From Synergistaceae bacterium (lineage in GTDB: Bacteria > Synergistota > Synergistia > Synergistales > Synergistaceae), in assembly GCA_030533085.1 (NCBI GenBank), contig JAUNJZ010000019.1, forward strand, positions 1-49,203: a stretch of DNA of 49,203 bases, in the 5' to 3' direction. Numbering within the stretch: position 1 is the stretch's first letter; the number at the start of each line of letters is the position of its first letter. The notes under the pieces are model-generated. The model was not told where the DNA came from. It ran no database searches and saw nothing but the letters and a program-made list of their open reading frames with translations. This document shows, one piece after another, positions 1 through 6,819 of the stretch. A program made the position numbers and the translations under genes.

Positions 1-54
1 CATCGCGGAAACCGCGCCGTACGCGATACGGTTATGCTCATAAAGCTCTATCAT
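1..54 (-). CDS. 5' end of a leftward gene, possibly an SF2 helicase (partial)
   Basis: Only the first 18 codons are inside the window; they read MIELYEHNRIAYGAVSAM. The start is well supported: an ATG at 54 is preceded by a GGGAGG ribosome binding site at 65-70 with about 10 nt of spacing. The pattern LYxHNxxAYxA..M resembles the N-terminus of DEAD/DEAH (SF2) helicase-like proteins found in accessory islands, where an ATP-binding HPTGTGKS loop usually follows shortly after. This is recalled from the family, and 18 residues cannot prove it. The gene lies directly downstream of the promoter in the invertible cassette at 93-255, so its expression is predicted to depend on the orientation of that cassette. 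Confidence 0.5.
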   Translation of the reverse strand, partial: MIELYEHNRIAYGAVSAM

Positions 55-92
55 GTCGCTCTTGCCTCCCACTTCGTTCCTGTCATCCTGAC

Positions 93-118
93 GGCTAACA
101 AGGTGTACCTTTTTAGCC
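93..118. repeat. Recombination site 1 (26 bp, core GT)
   Basis: The left arm is GGCTAACAAGGT (93-104), the centre is GT (105-106) and the right arm is ACCTTTTTAGCC (107-118). The arms are inverted repeats with a single mismatch at position 99. It lies in the predicted leader of the leftward gene, 38 bp from its start codon. Confidence 0.7.
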
Positions 119-191
119 ACTTAACAATTACATTCTTTTCTTTTCAAATCACCGACATAAGCCTTATCTATAAGCTTCCGACGACTCATTA

Positions 192-220
192 TTAATACAC
201 CGAACCGCTTTTTTTGTCAA
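192..220 (-). promoter_or_regulatory. Sigma-70-type promoter inside the invertible segment
   Basis: On the minus strand a perfect -35 box TTGACA (215-220) is followed by a 17-nt spacer and a -10 box TATTAA (192-197; 4 of 6 consensus bases). Transcription would start near 185 and run left through site 1 to the ATG at 54, giving a leader of about 130 nt. A near-palindrome at 159-177 (AAGCCTTAT, CT, ATAAGCTT) lies just downstream of the predicted start and could form a leader hairpin or bind a regulator. Confidence 0.65.
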
Positions 221-229
221 TAACTGCAT

Positions 230-255
230 GGCTAAAAAGGTACACCTTTTTAGCC
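230..255. repeat. Recombination site 2 (26 bp, core AC)
   Basis: The left arm is GGCTAAAAAGGT (230-241), the centre is AC (242-243) and the right arm is ACCTTTTTAGCC (244-255); the arms are perfect inverted repeats. Read on the minus strand its core is GT, like site 1 on the plus strand. The two sites are therefore inverted with respect to their overlap dinucleotides, which favours inversion over deletion. A 2-nt loop and no T-tract argue against a terminator. Confidence 0.7.
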
Positions 256-303
256 ACTTTGATGTGTTGGGATTATGTGTCTGCTTGATTCTCGGCTTGC
301 TTA

Positions 304-894
304 TCAGCCCGGCATTGCCCAGCGTTTGAAGGTCGTGTGGGTTATTTGGAGCTTGAGAGCGGCTTTGCGGGCGGAGATGTCTCCTTTTTCCCAGGCGCTT
401 TTGATCGTTTCAAATTCTTCGGGGCGTTCTTTGGGAGGGCGGCCGAGGGTGCGGCCGTTTTCTTTTGCCGCGGCTATTCCCTCCGCCTGTCTTTGGCGGA
501 TAAATTCGCGCTCTGTCTCAGCGACGTAGCTGAGCAGCTGGAGTACGATGTCGGCAATCAGTATGCCTGTGAGGTCGCGGTTCTGTCTTGTGTCGAGCAG
601 CGGCATGTCGAGAACGACGATTGCGCTCTGCTTTTCTTTTGTCAGTATCCTCCACTGTTCCAGAATTTCTCTGTAGTTGCGGCCAAGGCGGTCGATGCTT
701 TTTATCACGAGAAGATCTCCGGCTTTTAATTTTTTCAGCAGCCTTTTGTAGCCGCTGCGTTCAAAATCCTTGCCAGACTGTTTGTCGAGGAAGATGTTTC
801 TTGCCGGGATGCCGTATTCAAGCATGGCGGCTCTCTGTCTCTCTTCGTTCTGATCTCTGGACGAGACCCGGATATAAGCGTATTGTTTGCTCAT
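304..894 (-). CDS. Serine recombinase (resolvase/DNA invertase family)
   Basis: This 196-residue protein is a small serine recombinase of the Hin/Pin/Tn3-resolvase type. The N-terminal catalytic domain starts with YIRVSS; the nucleophile is Ser11 by alignment with the family RVS motif. It also carries the conserved DRLGR segment. A helical segment follows, rich in R, Q and E (TEREFIRQRQAEGIAAAK), and the C-terminus has a helix-turn-helix (ARKAALKLQITHTTFKRW) for binding site arms. Length is typical of invertases and resolvases. The ATG at 894 has a GGAGG site at a 6-nt distance. It is read toward the inverted 26-bp sites at 93-255, which are its obvious candidate substrate. It could instead be a resolvase of a lost transposon. 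Confidence 0.9.
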   Translation of the reverse strand: MSKQYAYIRVSSRDQNEERQRAAMLEYGIPARNIFLDKQSGKDFERSGYKRLLKKLKAGDLLVIKSIDRLGRNYREILEQWRILTKEKQSAIVVLDMPLLDTRQNRDLTGILIADIVLQLLSYVAETEREFIRQRQAEGIAAAKENGRTLGRPPKERPEEFETIKSAWEKGDISARKAALKLQITHTTFKRWAMPG

Positions 895-913
895 TGATCT
901 GCCTCCAATGGTT

Positions 914-956
914 GTTTAACATTTTCTTCTCTTTGCTATATAAAGAGCCGTTAAAC
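914..956. promoter_or_regulatory. Inverted repeats upstream of the recombinase gene
   Basis: GTTTAAC (914-920) and GTTAAAC (950-956) form an inverted repeat. Nested inside is CTCTTT (929-934) with AAAGAG (942-947) around a TATATA-like stretch. This is where the recombinase promoter should lie, so the repeats may be an operator. I could not assign a convincing -35 box. Confidence 0.3.
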
Positions 957-981
957 ACTAACATGAGGCAGGCGGTCGGCG

Positions 982-1040
982 CCTGAATAAGGGAAAAATT
1001 TGGAATGTATTCAGAAATGATCAAATTTTGTTGATTCAGG
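982..1040. repeat. Two-block inverted repeat between recombinase and BRO-N gene
   Basis: CCTGAAT (982-988) pairs with ATTCAGG (1034-1040), and AAAATTTG (995-1002) pairs with CAAATTTT (1022-1029). The two-block spacing looks like a pair of inverted binding sites or an element end. It does not resemble the 26-bp sites at 93-255. Confidence 0.35.
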
Positions 1041-1061
1041 GCAAGACGGCTGCTTATGCAG

Positions 1062-1117
1062 AAAAAATTACAAGCGGCGCTTCTGCATTGAACACGCGCA
1101 GCAGCGCCGCATTTTTT
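1062..1117. terminator. Bidirectional terminator after the BRO-N gene
   Basis: GCGGCGCT (1074-1081) and AGCGCCGC (1103-1110) form an 8-bp GC stem. An A-tract at 1062-1067 and a T-tract at 1112-1117 let it act in both directions. On the minus strand it directly follows the stop codon of the gene at 1127-1984. Confidence 0.7.
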
Positions 1118-1126
1118 AAACTTTTC

Positions 1127-1984
1127 TTATTTATCTTTATCCGCTTCCCGCCCTATTTCTGCTACCAGCTCTATCACGTTGGTAAAATCCAGGGCGTTTT
1201 GTCTGGTAATCACGGGACGCCCTGAGGTGGCTTCTATGGATTTTCTTGCCTCTCCGGCGACTGCCCCGCCTTTTTGCGCCACCTGAATGTTCTCGCTAAG
1301 GGTTTCAGGTTCGATGGCCTTTGAAAATTCCGTTGTCGTCGCTTCGGCGAGCATATTCAATACCAGTTCAAGGTCGCTCATGTTGTCGCGGAGATTTTCT
1401 TTTTTCAGCCCTTTAAGGTTCTTATACTGGCGCGTCGTCATACCCGCCCATGCTTTCGTTATCTCGTCGGTGAGTATGGCGTATTCCATGCCTTTTCTGA
1501 CGCCGCGAGTATCCCATTCGGCCGTGAGGTCGTTACGGATGCGGATCGAGAGCAGCCGCTGATGAATCCATTCCTTCGTATAGCCCTTTCTCAGATACGT
1601 TTCAAAGGCGCGGTCGATGGCAAGCTCCGGATCCGCCGTTTCTTCGATGCGCTCCGCCCCGACGCGCGCGAGCCATAGTTTGAAAGGCTCGGCTTTTGGG
1701 GAGGGGATGGACTGAATCAGGCGTAAGAGCTGTTCTGTCGTGGCGGCGTCGGTCAGGCGCATTTTGCCGTCAGCGGCCTGTAATTTCAACTGGTGACAAT
1801 TTGTCACCGTTTCATTTCCTTCCTCTTTTAGGCGCTGTTTCAGTTTATTCCAGTATTTTCTGCCGTCAGCGCTGTCGGTCAGCGCACTCACGACGTCCAC
1901 AACGGAAAAATACCACTCTTCCTCCGCCTCTACCCATACGGAGCGTATTTTCTTGTTCTCAAACAGCGCTGTTTTGTCTGACAT
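1127..1984 (-). CDS. BRO-N domain protein, phage antirepressor-like
   Basis: A 285-residue protein whose N-terminal ~110 residues match the Bro-N/antirepressor fold (IRSVWVEAEEEWYFSVVDVV, then a YWNKLKQRLKEEG segment). The rest is a helical region of the kind found in bacterial BRO-family proteins of this length. Such proteins are common in prophages and genomic islands; they are thought to bind DNA, but the function of this subgroup is not established. The ATG at 1984 is preceded by a GGAGGAG site. It lies in the same leftward direction as the serine recombinase and immediately downstream of cysS, which probably marks one edge of the accessory patch. No phage structural genes are visible. 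Confidence 0.75.
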   Translation of the reverse strand: MSDKTALFENKKIRSVWVEAEEEWYFSVVDVVSALTDSADGRKYWNKLKQRLKEEGNETVTNCHQLKLQAADGKMRLTDAATTEQLLRLIQSIPSPKAEPFKLWLARVGAERIEETADPELAIDRAFETYLRKGYTKEWIHQRLLSIRIRNDLTAEWDTRGVRKGMEYAILTDEITKAWAGMTTRQYKNLKGLKKENLRDNMSDLELVLNMLAEATTTEFSKAIEPETLSENIQVAQKGGAVAGEARKSIEATSGRPVITRQNALDFTNVIELVAEIGREADKDK

Positions 1985-2072
1985 TTACATCTCCTCCGCG
2001 CGGACTGCCCCCATAGCTGCAGTGATCTACGGGCTTCTCACAAATTATGGCGTTATTGGCCTCGGATTTCCT

Positions 2073-3482
2073 TTAAGCGAGCGTTCTTTTCCAACGCGGC
2101 CCCTGTGGGGTGTCTTCTATTATTATGCCCATTGCCGCAAGCCGGTCGCGTATTTCGTCGGAGCGTTTAAAGTTTTTTGATTTTCTGGCCTCCGTGCGTT
2201 CGGCCACGAGCGCGTCTATCTCCGCGTCGCCGCTCTCTTTCTGTCTTTCTTCAGGCAGGTAGCCGAGTATGGCGTTTGTTTTTTCAAATATCGTCTTTGC
2301 GTCGCGCAGCCCTTCTGTATCGATTTCCTGATTCTCAGTCAGATGTACGTTGACCGCCCTGACAAGCTCGAAAAGGCTGCCTATGGCGCCGGCAGTGTTG
2401 AAGTCGTCGTTCATGGATTCGGTGAAGCCATCCCATGCCCCCTTTACCGCCTCGCGCAGCGTTTCGTCGGCGGCTCCGGCGCTTCTGTTTTCCAGCGCGA
2501 AACGGAGATCCGCCCAGCAGTTGTGCAGCCGTTCTACCGCGGCTTTGGCCTGCTCGATGCCCTCCTGCGAGAAGTTGAGCGGAGAACGGTAGTGGGCGCT
2601 CATCAGGAAGAAGCGCAGAACGAGCGGGTTGACATGTTTGCGTATGTCGCGCACCGTGAGGAAGTTGCCCAGAGATTTTGACATTTTCTCTTTGTCTATC
2701 AGCAGGTATGCGTTGTGCAGCCAGTATTTTACGAATTGGGCGTCGTTGGCGCATTCGGACTGGGCTATTTCGTTCTCGTGATGGGGGAAGATGAGGTCGC
2801 TGCCGCCGCCGTGAATGTCTATGGATTTGCCGAGATATTTTGTCGACATAGCGCTGCACTCGATATGCCAGCCGGGACGTCCCGGCCCCCACGGGCTTTC
2901 CCAGAACGGCTCGCCGGGCTTGGCGGCTTTCCAGAGGGCGAAATCAAGCGGCCTCTGCTTGCGTTCGTCAACGTCTATCCGCGCTCCGGCCAGCAGTTCG
3001 TCTACGCTCTGCTTTGAGAGCTTTCCGTATTCGCCGAAGCTTGCGACGTTGAAGTAAACGTCGCCCTGAACTTCGTAGGCGTGCCCCTTTTCTATCAGAG
3101 TTTTGACGATTTCGATTATCGGCTCCATCTCGTGGGTCGCGCGCGGGTTGACCGTCGCACGTGAGACGCCCAGCGCGTCCGCGTCCTCGTAGTATTCCGC
3201 GATGTATTTTTCCGCCAGCTCAGCGACGGTGATGCCCATCTCATTCGCGCGCCTTATCATTTTGTCGTCTATGTCGGTGAAGTTCTGGACGTAAAAGACC
3301 TTGTAGCCTATGCTTTCAAGGTAGCGCCTGAATATGTCGAAGAGGACGAAAGGGCGCGCGTTGCCGATATGGAAAAAGTCGTAGACTGTAGGGCCGCAGA
3401 CGTAAAAGCGCACTTTGCCCGCCTCTATCGGGATAAATTCCTCTTTCTTTCTGGTCAGGTCGTTGTATACTGTTAATGACAT
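2073..3482 (-). CDS. cysS: Cysteinyl-tRNA synthetase
   Basis: This cytoplasmic class I aminoacyl-tRNA synthetase charges tRNA-Cys with cysteine. The 469-residue length is normal. It has the HIGN form of the HIGH motif at residues 38-41, the zinc ligand Cys29 in FYVCGPT, the GWHIECS and HHENE segments that supply further zinc ligands, and a KMSKS loop (EKMSKSLGN). The ATG at 3482 follows a GGAGG site about 10 nt upstream. It is divergent from uvrC across 91 bp. There is no T-box-sized leader, so charged-tRNA-sensing control by a T-box is unlikely. Confidence 0.97.
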   Translation of the reverse strand: MSLTVYNDLTRKKEEFIPIEAGKVRFYVCGPTVYDFFHIGNARPFVLFDIFRRYLESIGYKVFYVQNFTDIDDKMIRRANEMGITVAELAEKYIAEYYEDADALGVSRATVNPRATHEMEPIIEIVKTLIEKGHAYEVQGDVYFNVASFGEYGKLSKQSVDELLAGARIDVDERKQRPLDFALWKAAKPGEPFWESPWGPGRPGWHIECSAMSTKYLGKSIDIHGGGSDLIFPHHENEIAQSECANDAQFVKYWLHNAYLLIDKEKMSKSLGNFLTVRDIRKHVNPLVLRFFLMSAHYRSPLNFSQEGIEQAKAAVERLHNCWADLRFALENRSAGAADETLREAVKGAWDGFTESMNDDFNTAGAIGSLFELVRAVNVHLTENQEIDTEGLRDAKTIFEKTNAILGYLPEERQKESGDAEIDALVAERTEARKSKNFKRSDEIRDRLAAMGIIIEDTPQGPRWKRTLA

Positions 3483-3524
3483 CTGATTCGCACCTCCGCG
3501 ATACTTTCTGACATATAATGTGTT

Positions 3525-3553
3525 ATCCTATACCATGTAATGCGGAACTGCAA
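3525..3553 (-). promoter_or_regulatory. Candidate cysS promoter
   Basis: On the minus strand TTGCAG (3548-3553), a 17-nt spacer and TAGGAT (3525-3530) form a plausible sigma-70 promoter. It gives a leader of about 36 nt before the cysS ATG. The uvrC operon promoter must lie in the same 91-bp gap, but I see only weak candidates for it. Confidence 0.4.
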
Positions 3554-3573
3554 TCGCTGAAAGGATAATTTTT

Positions 3574-5085
3574 TTGAACAGAGATGAACTGGTAAATTTT
3601 GTAAAAGGTTTTCCTGACAGGCCGGGCGTCTATCTTATGCGCGACGGCGGCGGCAATATTATTTATATCGGCAAGGCAAAATCTCTGAAGAAGCGAGTTA
3701 TGTCCTATTTCCGCCACAGCAATTTTGCCTCTCCGCGGCTGCGCAGGCTGGTTTCGGATATTCGCGACATTTCGACGATGCGCACTGAGAGCGAGATCGA
3801 GGCGCTGATTTTGGAGAATAGGCTGATAAAGCTCTATCAGCCGTTTTTCAACGTCGATCTGAAGATGAACGAACGCTACGCTTATATAAAGATAACGGCG
3901 GAGAAGCATCCGCGCATTCTGGTTACGCGGGTGAAGCTGGATGACGGAGCGGCCTACATCGGCCCTTATGTCCGCGTGCAGGAGGTGCGCGCGCTGCTGC
4001 GCCTTGTCGAACGTTACCTGCCGCTGCGCTCCTGCGGGGGGGCGGAGGCTAAGGCAGCCGGCGGACGTCCGTGCATGAAGTATTCTCTCGGGCGATGCCT
4101 CGCCCCCTGCTGCGGATTGTGTACGGAGCACGAATATCGCGACCGCGTCGCTGACGTCGCGCTGCTTTTGCAGGGGCATGGCGCTGAGCTGGTGGAGAGG
4201 CTGCGCGGGAGGATGGACGCCGCGGCGCGCGATATGCGCTTTGAGGAGGCGGCTCATCTGCGCGACACGATACGCGCCATCTGGCGCGTGAGCAGGCAGC
4301 AGAATACGATACCTGAGATACCGTCCGGGGAGGACAATTTCTGGGAGGTGCTGAACGCCATGCAGCGCGTCTTTAATCTTCCGATATTGCCCTGGCGCAT
4401 AGACGGCTTTGACATATCGCACAGCGCGGGAAACTTCACTGTCGGCGTCGCCGTCGTCTTTGAGCAAGGCTATCCCAATCCATCCCTTTACAGAAAGTTC
4501 AACATTAAAACGGTCGAGGGGATAGACGATTTTCGCTCGATGAAGGAAACGCTGACGCGCCGCTACAGCCGCTGCCTGGAAGGGCAGGAGCCGCTGCCGC
4601 AGCTGATATTGATCGACGGCGGACCGGTACAGCTTGATTTTGCCATGCAGGCGCTGCAAGAGCTGAATATACATAATATCCCCGTCATATCGCTGGCGAA
4701 GGAATTTGAGGAGGTCTATCTCCCCGACAGGAAAGAGCCGCTGCGTCTCGATCATACCGACCCTGTGCTCCGGCTGCTGCAGCATGTGCGCGACGAGTCT
4801 CACCGCTTCGCGATAAGTTCGCACCGCATACGGCGCGGCAAGAGCTTTACAAGAAGCAAGATAGAGGAGGTCCCCGGCATCGGCAGGGCGAAAGCGGCTA
4901 TGCTTATCACGCGCTTTGGCAGCGTTCGGGCCGTAAAGGATCTCTCCGCGGATGAGCTGGCGGCCGCCCCCGGGATTGGCCCGGCTCTCGCAAAAAGGAT
5001 ACTGGCGAAGCTCAACGAAGATGACGACAATGCTAAATCCGTTAAGGAGGCGCGTGAAGATGACGCTGCCGCAGGGCAGGATTGA
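3574..5085 (+). CDS. uvrC: Excinuclease ABC subunit C
   Basis: UvrC makes the two incisions around a lesion in nucleotide excision repair, after UvrA/UvrB recognition. Domains in order: GIY-YIG nuclease (PGVY at 17-20, YIG at 31-33), a Cys-rich linker (CMKYSLGRCLAPCCGLC), a UVR UvrB-binding segment (MRFEEAAHLRDTI), the RNase H-like nuclease domain (DGFDISHSAG, ILIDGG, HRFAISSHR), and tandem helix-hairpin-helix motifs (VPGIGRAKAAML, APGIGPALAKRIL). At 503 residues it is shorter than many UvrC proteins (about 600), but all domains are present. The start is a TTG with an AAAGGA site. Its 3' end overlaps ribD by 26 nt, so it heads the riboflavin operon. Confidence 0.95.
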   Translation: MNRDELVNFVKGFPDRPGVYLMRDGGGNIIYIGKAKSLKKRVMSYFRHSNFASPRLRRLVSDIRDISTMRTESEIEALILENRLIKLYQPFFNVDLKMNERYAYIKITAEKHPRILVTRVKLDDGAAYIGPYVRVQEVRALLRLVERYLPLRSCGGAEAKAAGGRPCMKYSLGRCLAPCCGLCTEHEYRDRVADVALLLQGHGAELVERLRGRMDAAARDMRFEEAAHLRDTIRAIWRVSRQQNTIPEIPSGEDNFWEVLNAMQRVFNLPILPWRIDGFDISHSAGNFTVGVAVVFEQGYPNPSLYRKFNIKTVEGIDDFRSMKETLTRRYSRCLEGQEPLPQLILIDGGPVQLDFAMQALQELNIHNIPVISLAKEFEEVYLPDRKEPLRLDHTDPVLRLLQHVRDESHRFAISSHRIRRGKSFTRSKIEEVPGIGRAKAAMLITRFGSVRAVKDLSADELAAAPGIGPALAKRILAKLNEDDDNAKSVKEAREDDAAAGQD

Positions 5086-6157
5086 CGAGTATTATATGAG
5101 CTGCGCGCTGGAGCTGGCGGCGCGCGGCAGGGAGTGCGCCCCTAATCCGCGCGTAGGCTGCGTGATAGTGCGCGGAGGGGAAATAGTTGGGCGCGGCTGG
5201 CATGAAAAATGCGGCGGCCCGCACGCGGAGGTAAACGCTATCCGCGACGCGGGAAGCGCGGCGGAGGGAGCATCTGTCTACGTCACGCTGGAGCCATGTT
5301 CGCACTACGGCAGAACCCCGCCATGCGCCGACCTGCTTATTAAAAGTAAGGCCGCGCGCGTAGTAGCCGGAATGCGCGACCCGAATCCGAAGGTTGACGG
5401 CGGCGGCCTCGAAAAGCTGAGGAGTGCCGGCGTCGAGGTCAAGTGCGGAGTGCTTGAGGATGAGTGCCGCCGGATGAATCGCGGCTTCCTGCGCCGAATG
5501 AAGCTTGGCCGCCCGTGGGTAACGCTGAAGGTCGCTTCCTCCTTTGACGGAAAGATAGCGCTGGGAAACGGCGAGAGCAGGTGGATAACCGGCTCGGAGG
5601 CGCGCGCGCGCGTTCATCTGATGCGCGCGGAAAGCGACGCTCTGCTGACCGGCGTCGGTACGATTCTTGCGGACGACCCGATGCTTACTGTCCGCGACGC
5701 GCCGGGCTGTACGCCGCGCCGCGTTGTGCTGGATCGCGCACTGCGCACGCCGCCGGAGGCTAAGCTGCTGGCCGGAGGATGCGTCACGATATTCACCCTG
5801 GACTCCGCGCCGCAGGAGAGGGCGGAGGCGCTTGAGGCCGCCGGCGCGGCAATAGAGCGCGTCGATAAAGGGGCGGATTTCCTCCGCGAAGTTCTTGAAA
5901 GGCTCTGCGCCTCGGGGGTAAACTATCTGATGGTGGAGGCAGGGGCAGCGCTGACCGGCGCCTTTATCGCCTCCGGCCTCTGCGACGAGCTGGCCCTTTT
6001 TCTCGCCCCCAAACTGATGGGGCGTGGAATATCATATACAGACGGCCTCTCCTTCGCCTCGATGGAAGCTGTCGCGCGGCTCAAAAATACAGAATATACG
6101 AAATGCGGGGAAGACCTGCTGGTAAGGGGAGTGTTCGCATGTTCACCGGACTTATAG
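5060..6157 (+). CDS. ribD: Bifunctional diaminohydroxyphosphoribosylaminopyrimidine deaminase / reductase
   Basis: RibD carries out the second and third steps of riboflavin synthesis: zinc-dependent deamination, then NADPH-dependent reduction of the ribose. The deaminase domain has HAE at 55-57 and zinc cysteines 80 and 89 in EPCSHYGRTPPC. The reductase domain begins near VTLKVASSFDGKIA and has the SRWITG and GVGTILADDP motifs. I chose the ATG at 5060 (365 residues) because an AAGGAGG site lies 9 nt upstream. A longer in-frame reading into uvrC lacks similarity to the family. The gene overlaps both uvrC (26 nt) and ribE (19 nt), which indicates translational coupling. Confidence 0.96.
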   Translation: MTLPQGRIDEYYMSCALELAARGRECAPNPRVGCVIVRGGEIVGRGWHEKCGGPHAEVNAIRDAGSAAEGASVYVTLEPCSHYGRTPPCADLLIKSKAARVVAGMRDPNPKVDGGGLEKLRSAGVEVKCGVLEDECRRMNRGFLRRMKLGRPWVTLKVASSFDGKIALGNGESRWITGSEARARVHLMRAESDALLTGVGTILADDPMLTVRDAPGCTPRRVVLDRALRTPPEAKLLAGGCVTIFTLDSAPQERAEALEAAGAAIERVDKGADFLREVLERLCASGVNYLMVEAGAALTGAFIASGLCDELALFLAPKLMGRGISYTDGLSFASMEAVARLKNTEYTKCGEDLLVRGVFACSPDL

Positions 6158-6804
6158 AGACAGTCGGAACGATATCGGCGATCCGCGCCAAGGGAGAGGT
6201 GGTCGAGCTTTCTATCCTGGCTCCAGCGATCGCGCCGGAGCTGAAAACGGGCGATTCTGTAACTGTGGCAGGTTCGTGCAGCACGGTAACGGCCTCCGAC
6301 GCCGGCTCCTTCTCCATTGAGATGATGCCGGAGACGCTGGCCCGCACGAAGCTTGGAGCGCTGCGCGCAGGTTCGCGCGTGAACCTTGAACGCGCGATGC
6401 GTCTCGACTCGCGGCTGGACGGCCATCTGGTGGCCGGACATGTGGACGGGCTGGCTGAGGTGACAAGGATCGAAGCGCTGGAAAATACGCGCAAAATATA
6501 TTTCAGCGCGCCGCCGGAGCTGCTGGAGGGGATAGTCCCAAAAGGCTCCGTGACGATCGACGGAGTGAGCCTCACCGTGATAGACGCGGAGGCGGAGTTT
6601 TTCTCCGTCGGCGTTATCCCGACCACGCTGGCCGACACCACGATAGGCGCGTTGAAGTCGGGCGACCGGGTCAACATCGAGACTGATATGATGGGAAAAT
6701 ATATAAAGAAATTCCTAGACGCGCGTTTTGGAGAAAAAAAGGGCGGCGAAATAGTGAAAAATTCGCTGACTTGGGATAAACTTAGCGAGTATGGCTGGAA
6801 TTAA
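6139..6804 (+). CDS. ribE: Riboflavin synthase alpha chain
   Basis: This enzyme dismutates two 6,7-dimethyl-8-ribityllumazine molecules to riboflavin plus a pyrimidine that is recycled. The 221-residue protein has the hallmark MFTGLIE start and two tandem lumazine-binding barrels; the second starts near GHLVAGHVDGLAEV. The start at 6139 is fixed by the family N-terminus and by a GGGGAG ribosome binding site within the ribD 3' end. A 15-nt gap separates it from ribBA. Confidence 0.97.
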   Translation: MFTGLIETVGTISAIRAKGEVVELSILAPAIAPELKTGDSVTVAGSCSTVTASDAGSFSIEMMPETLARTKLGALRAGSRVNLERAMRLDSRLDGHLVAGHVDGLAEVTRIEALENTRKIYFSAPPELLEGIVPKGSVTIDGVSLTVIDAEAEFFSVGVIPTTLADTTIGALKSGDRVNIETDMMGKYIKKFLDARFGEKKGGEIVKNSLTWDKLSEYGWN

Positions 6805-6819
6805 GTTGGAGGGGAAAAA

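Larger units (their letters stand above)
93..255. mobile_element. Putative invertible promoter cassette
   Basis: Two 26-bp near-palindromic sites (93-118 and 230-255) flank a 111-bp segment (119-229) that holds a strong promoter firing leftward. The sites share the half-site ACCTTTTTAGCC and have 12-bp arms around a 2-bp centre. This matches the geometry of the hix/gix/cix sites used by DNA invertases of the serine recombinase family. A serine recombinase gene lies only 49 bp away. In the present orientation the promoter faces the truncated gene at 1-54. After inversion it would face the recombinase gene, antisense to it. The architecture is seen in the sequence; inversion itself is inferred. 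Confidence 0.7.

Noticed and set aside
93-255. The two 26-bp palindromes as transcription terminators
   Set aside because: They have 2-nt loops, low GC at the centre and no following T-tract, and they are duplicated with inverted cores beside a recombinase gene.
3523-4824. A 433-codon open frame on the minus strand opposite uvrC
   Set aside because: It mirrors the well-conserved uvrC coding sequence, shows no recognisable domain and is rich in Arg, His and Gln as antisense frames of GC-rich genes are.
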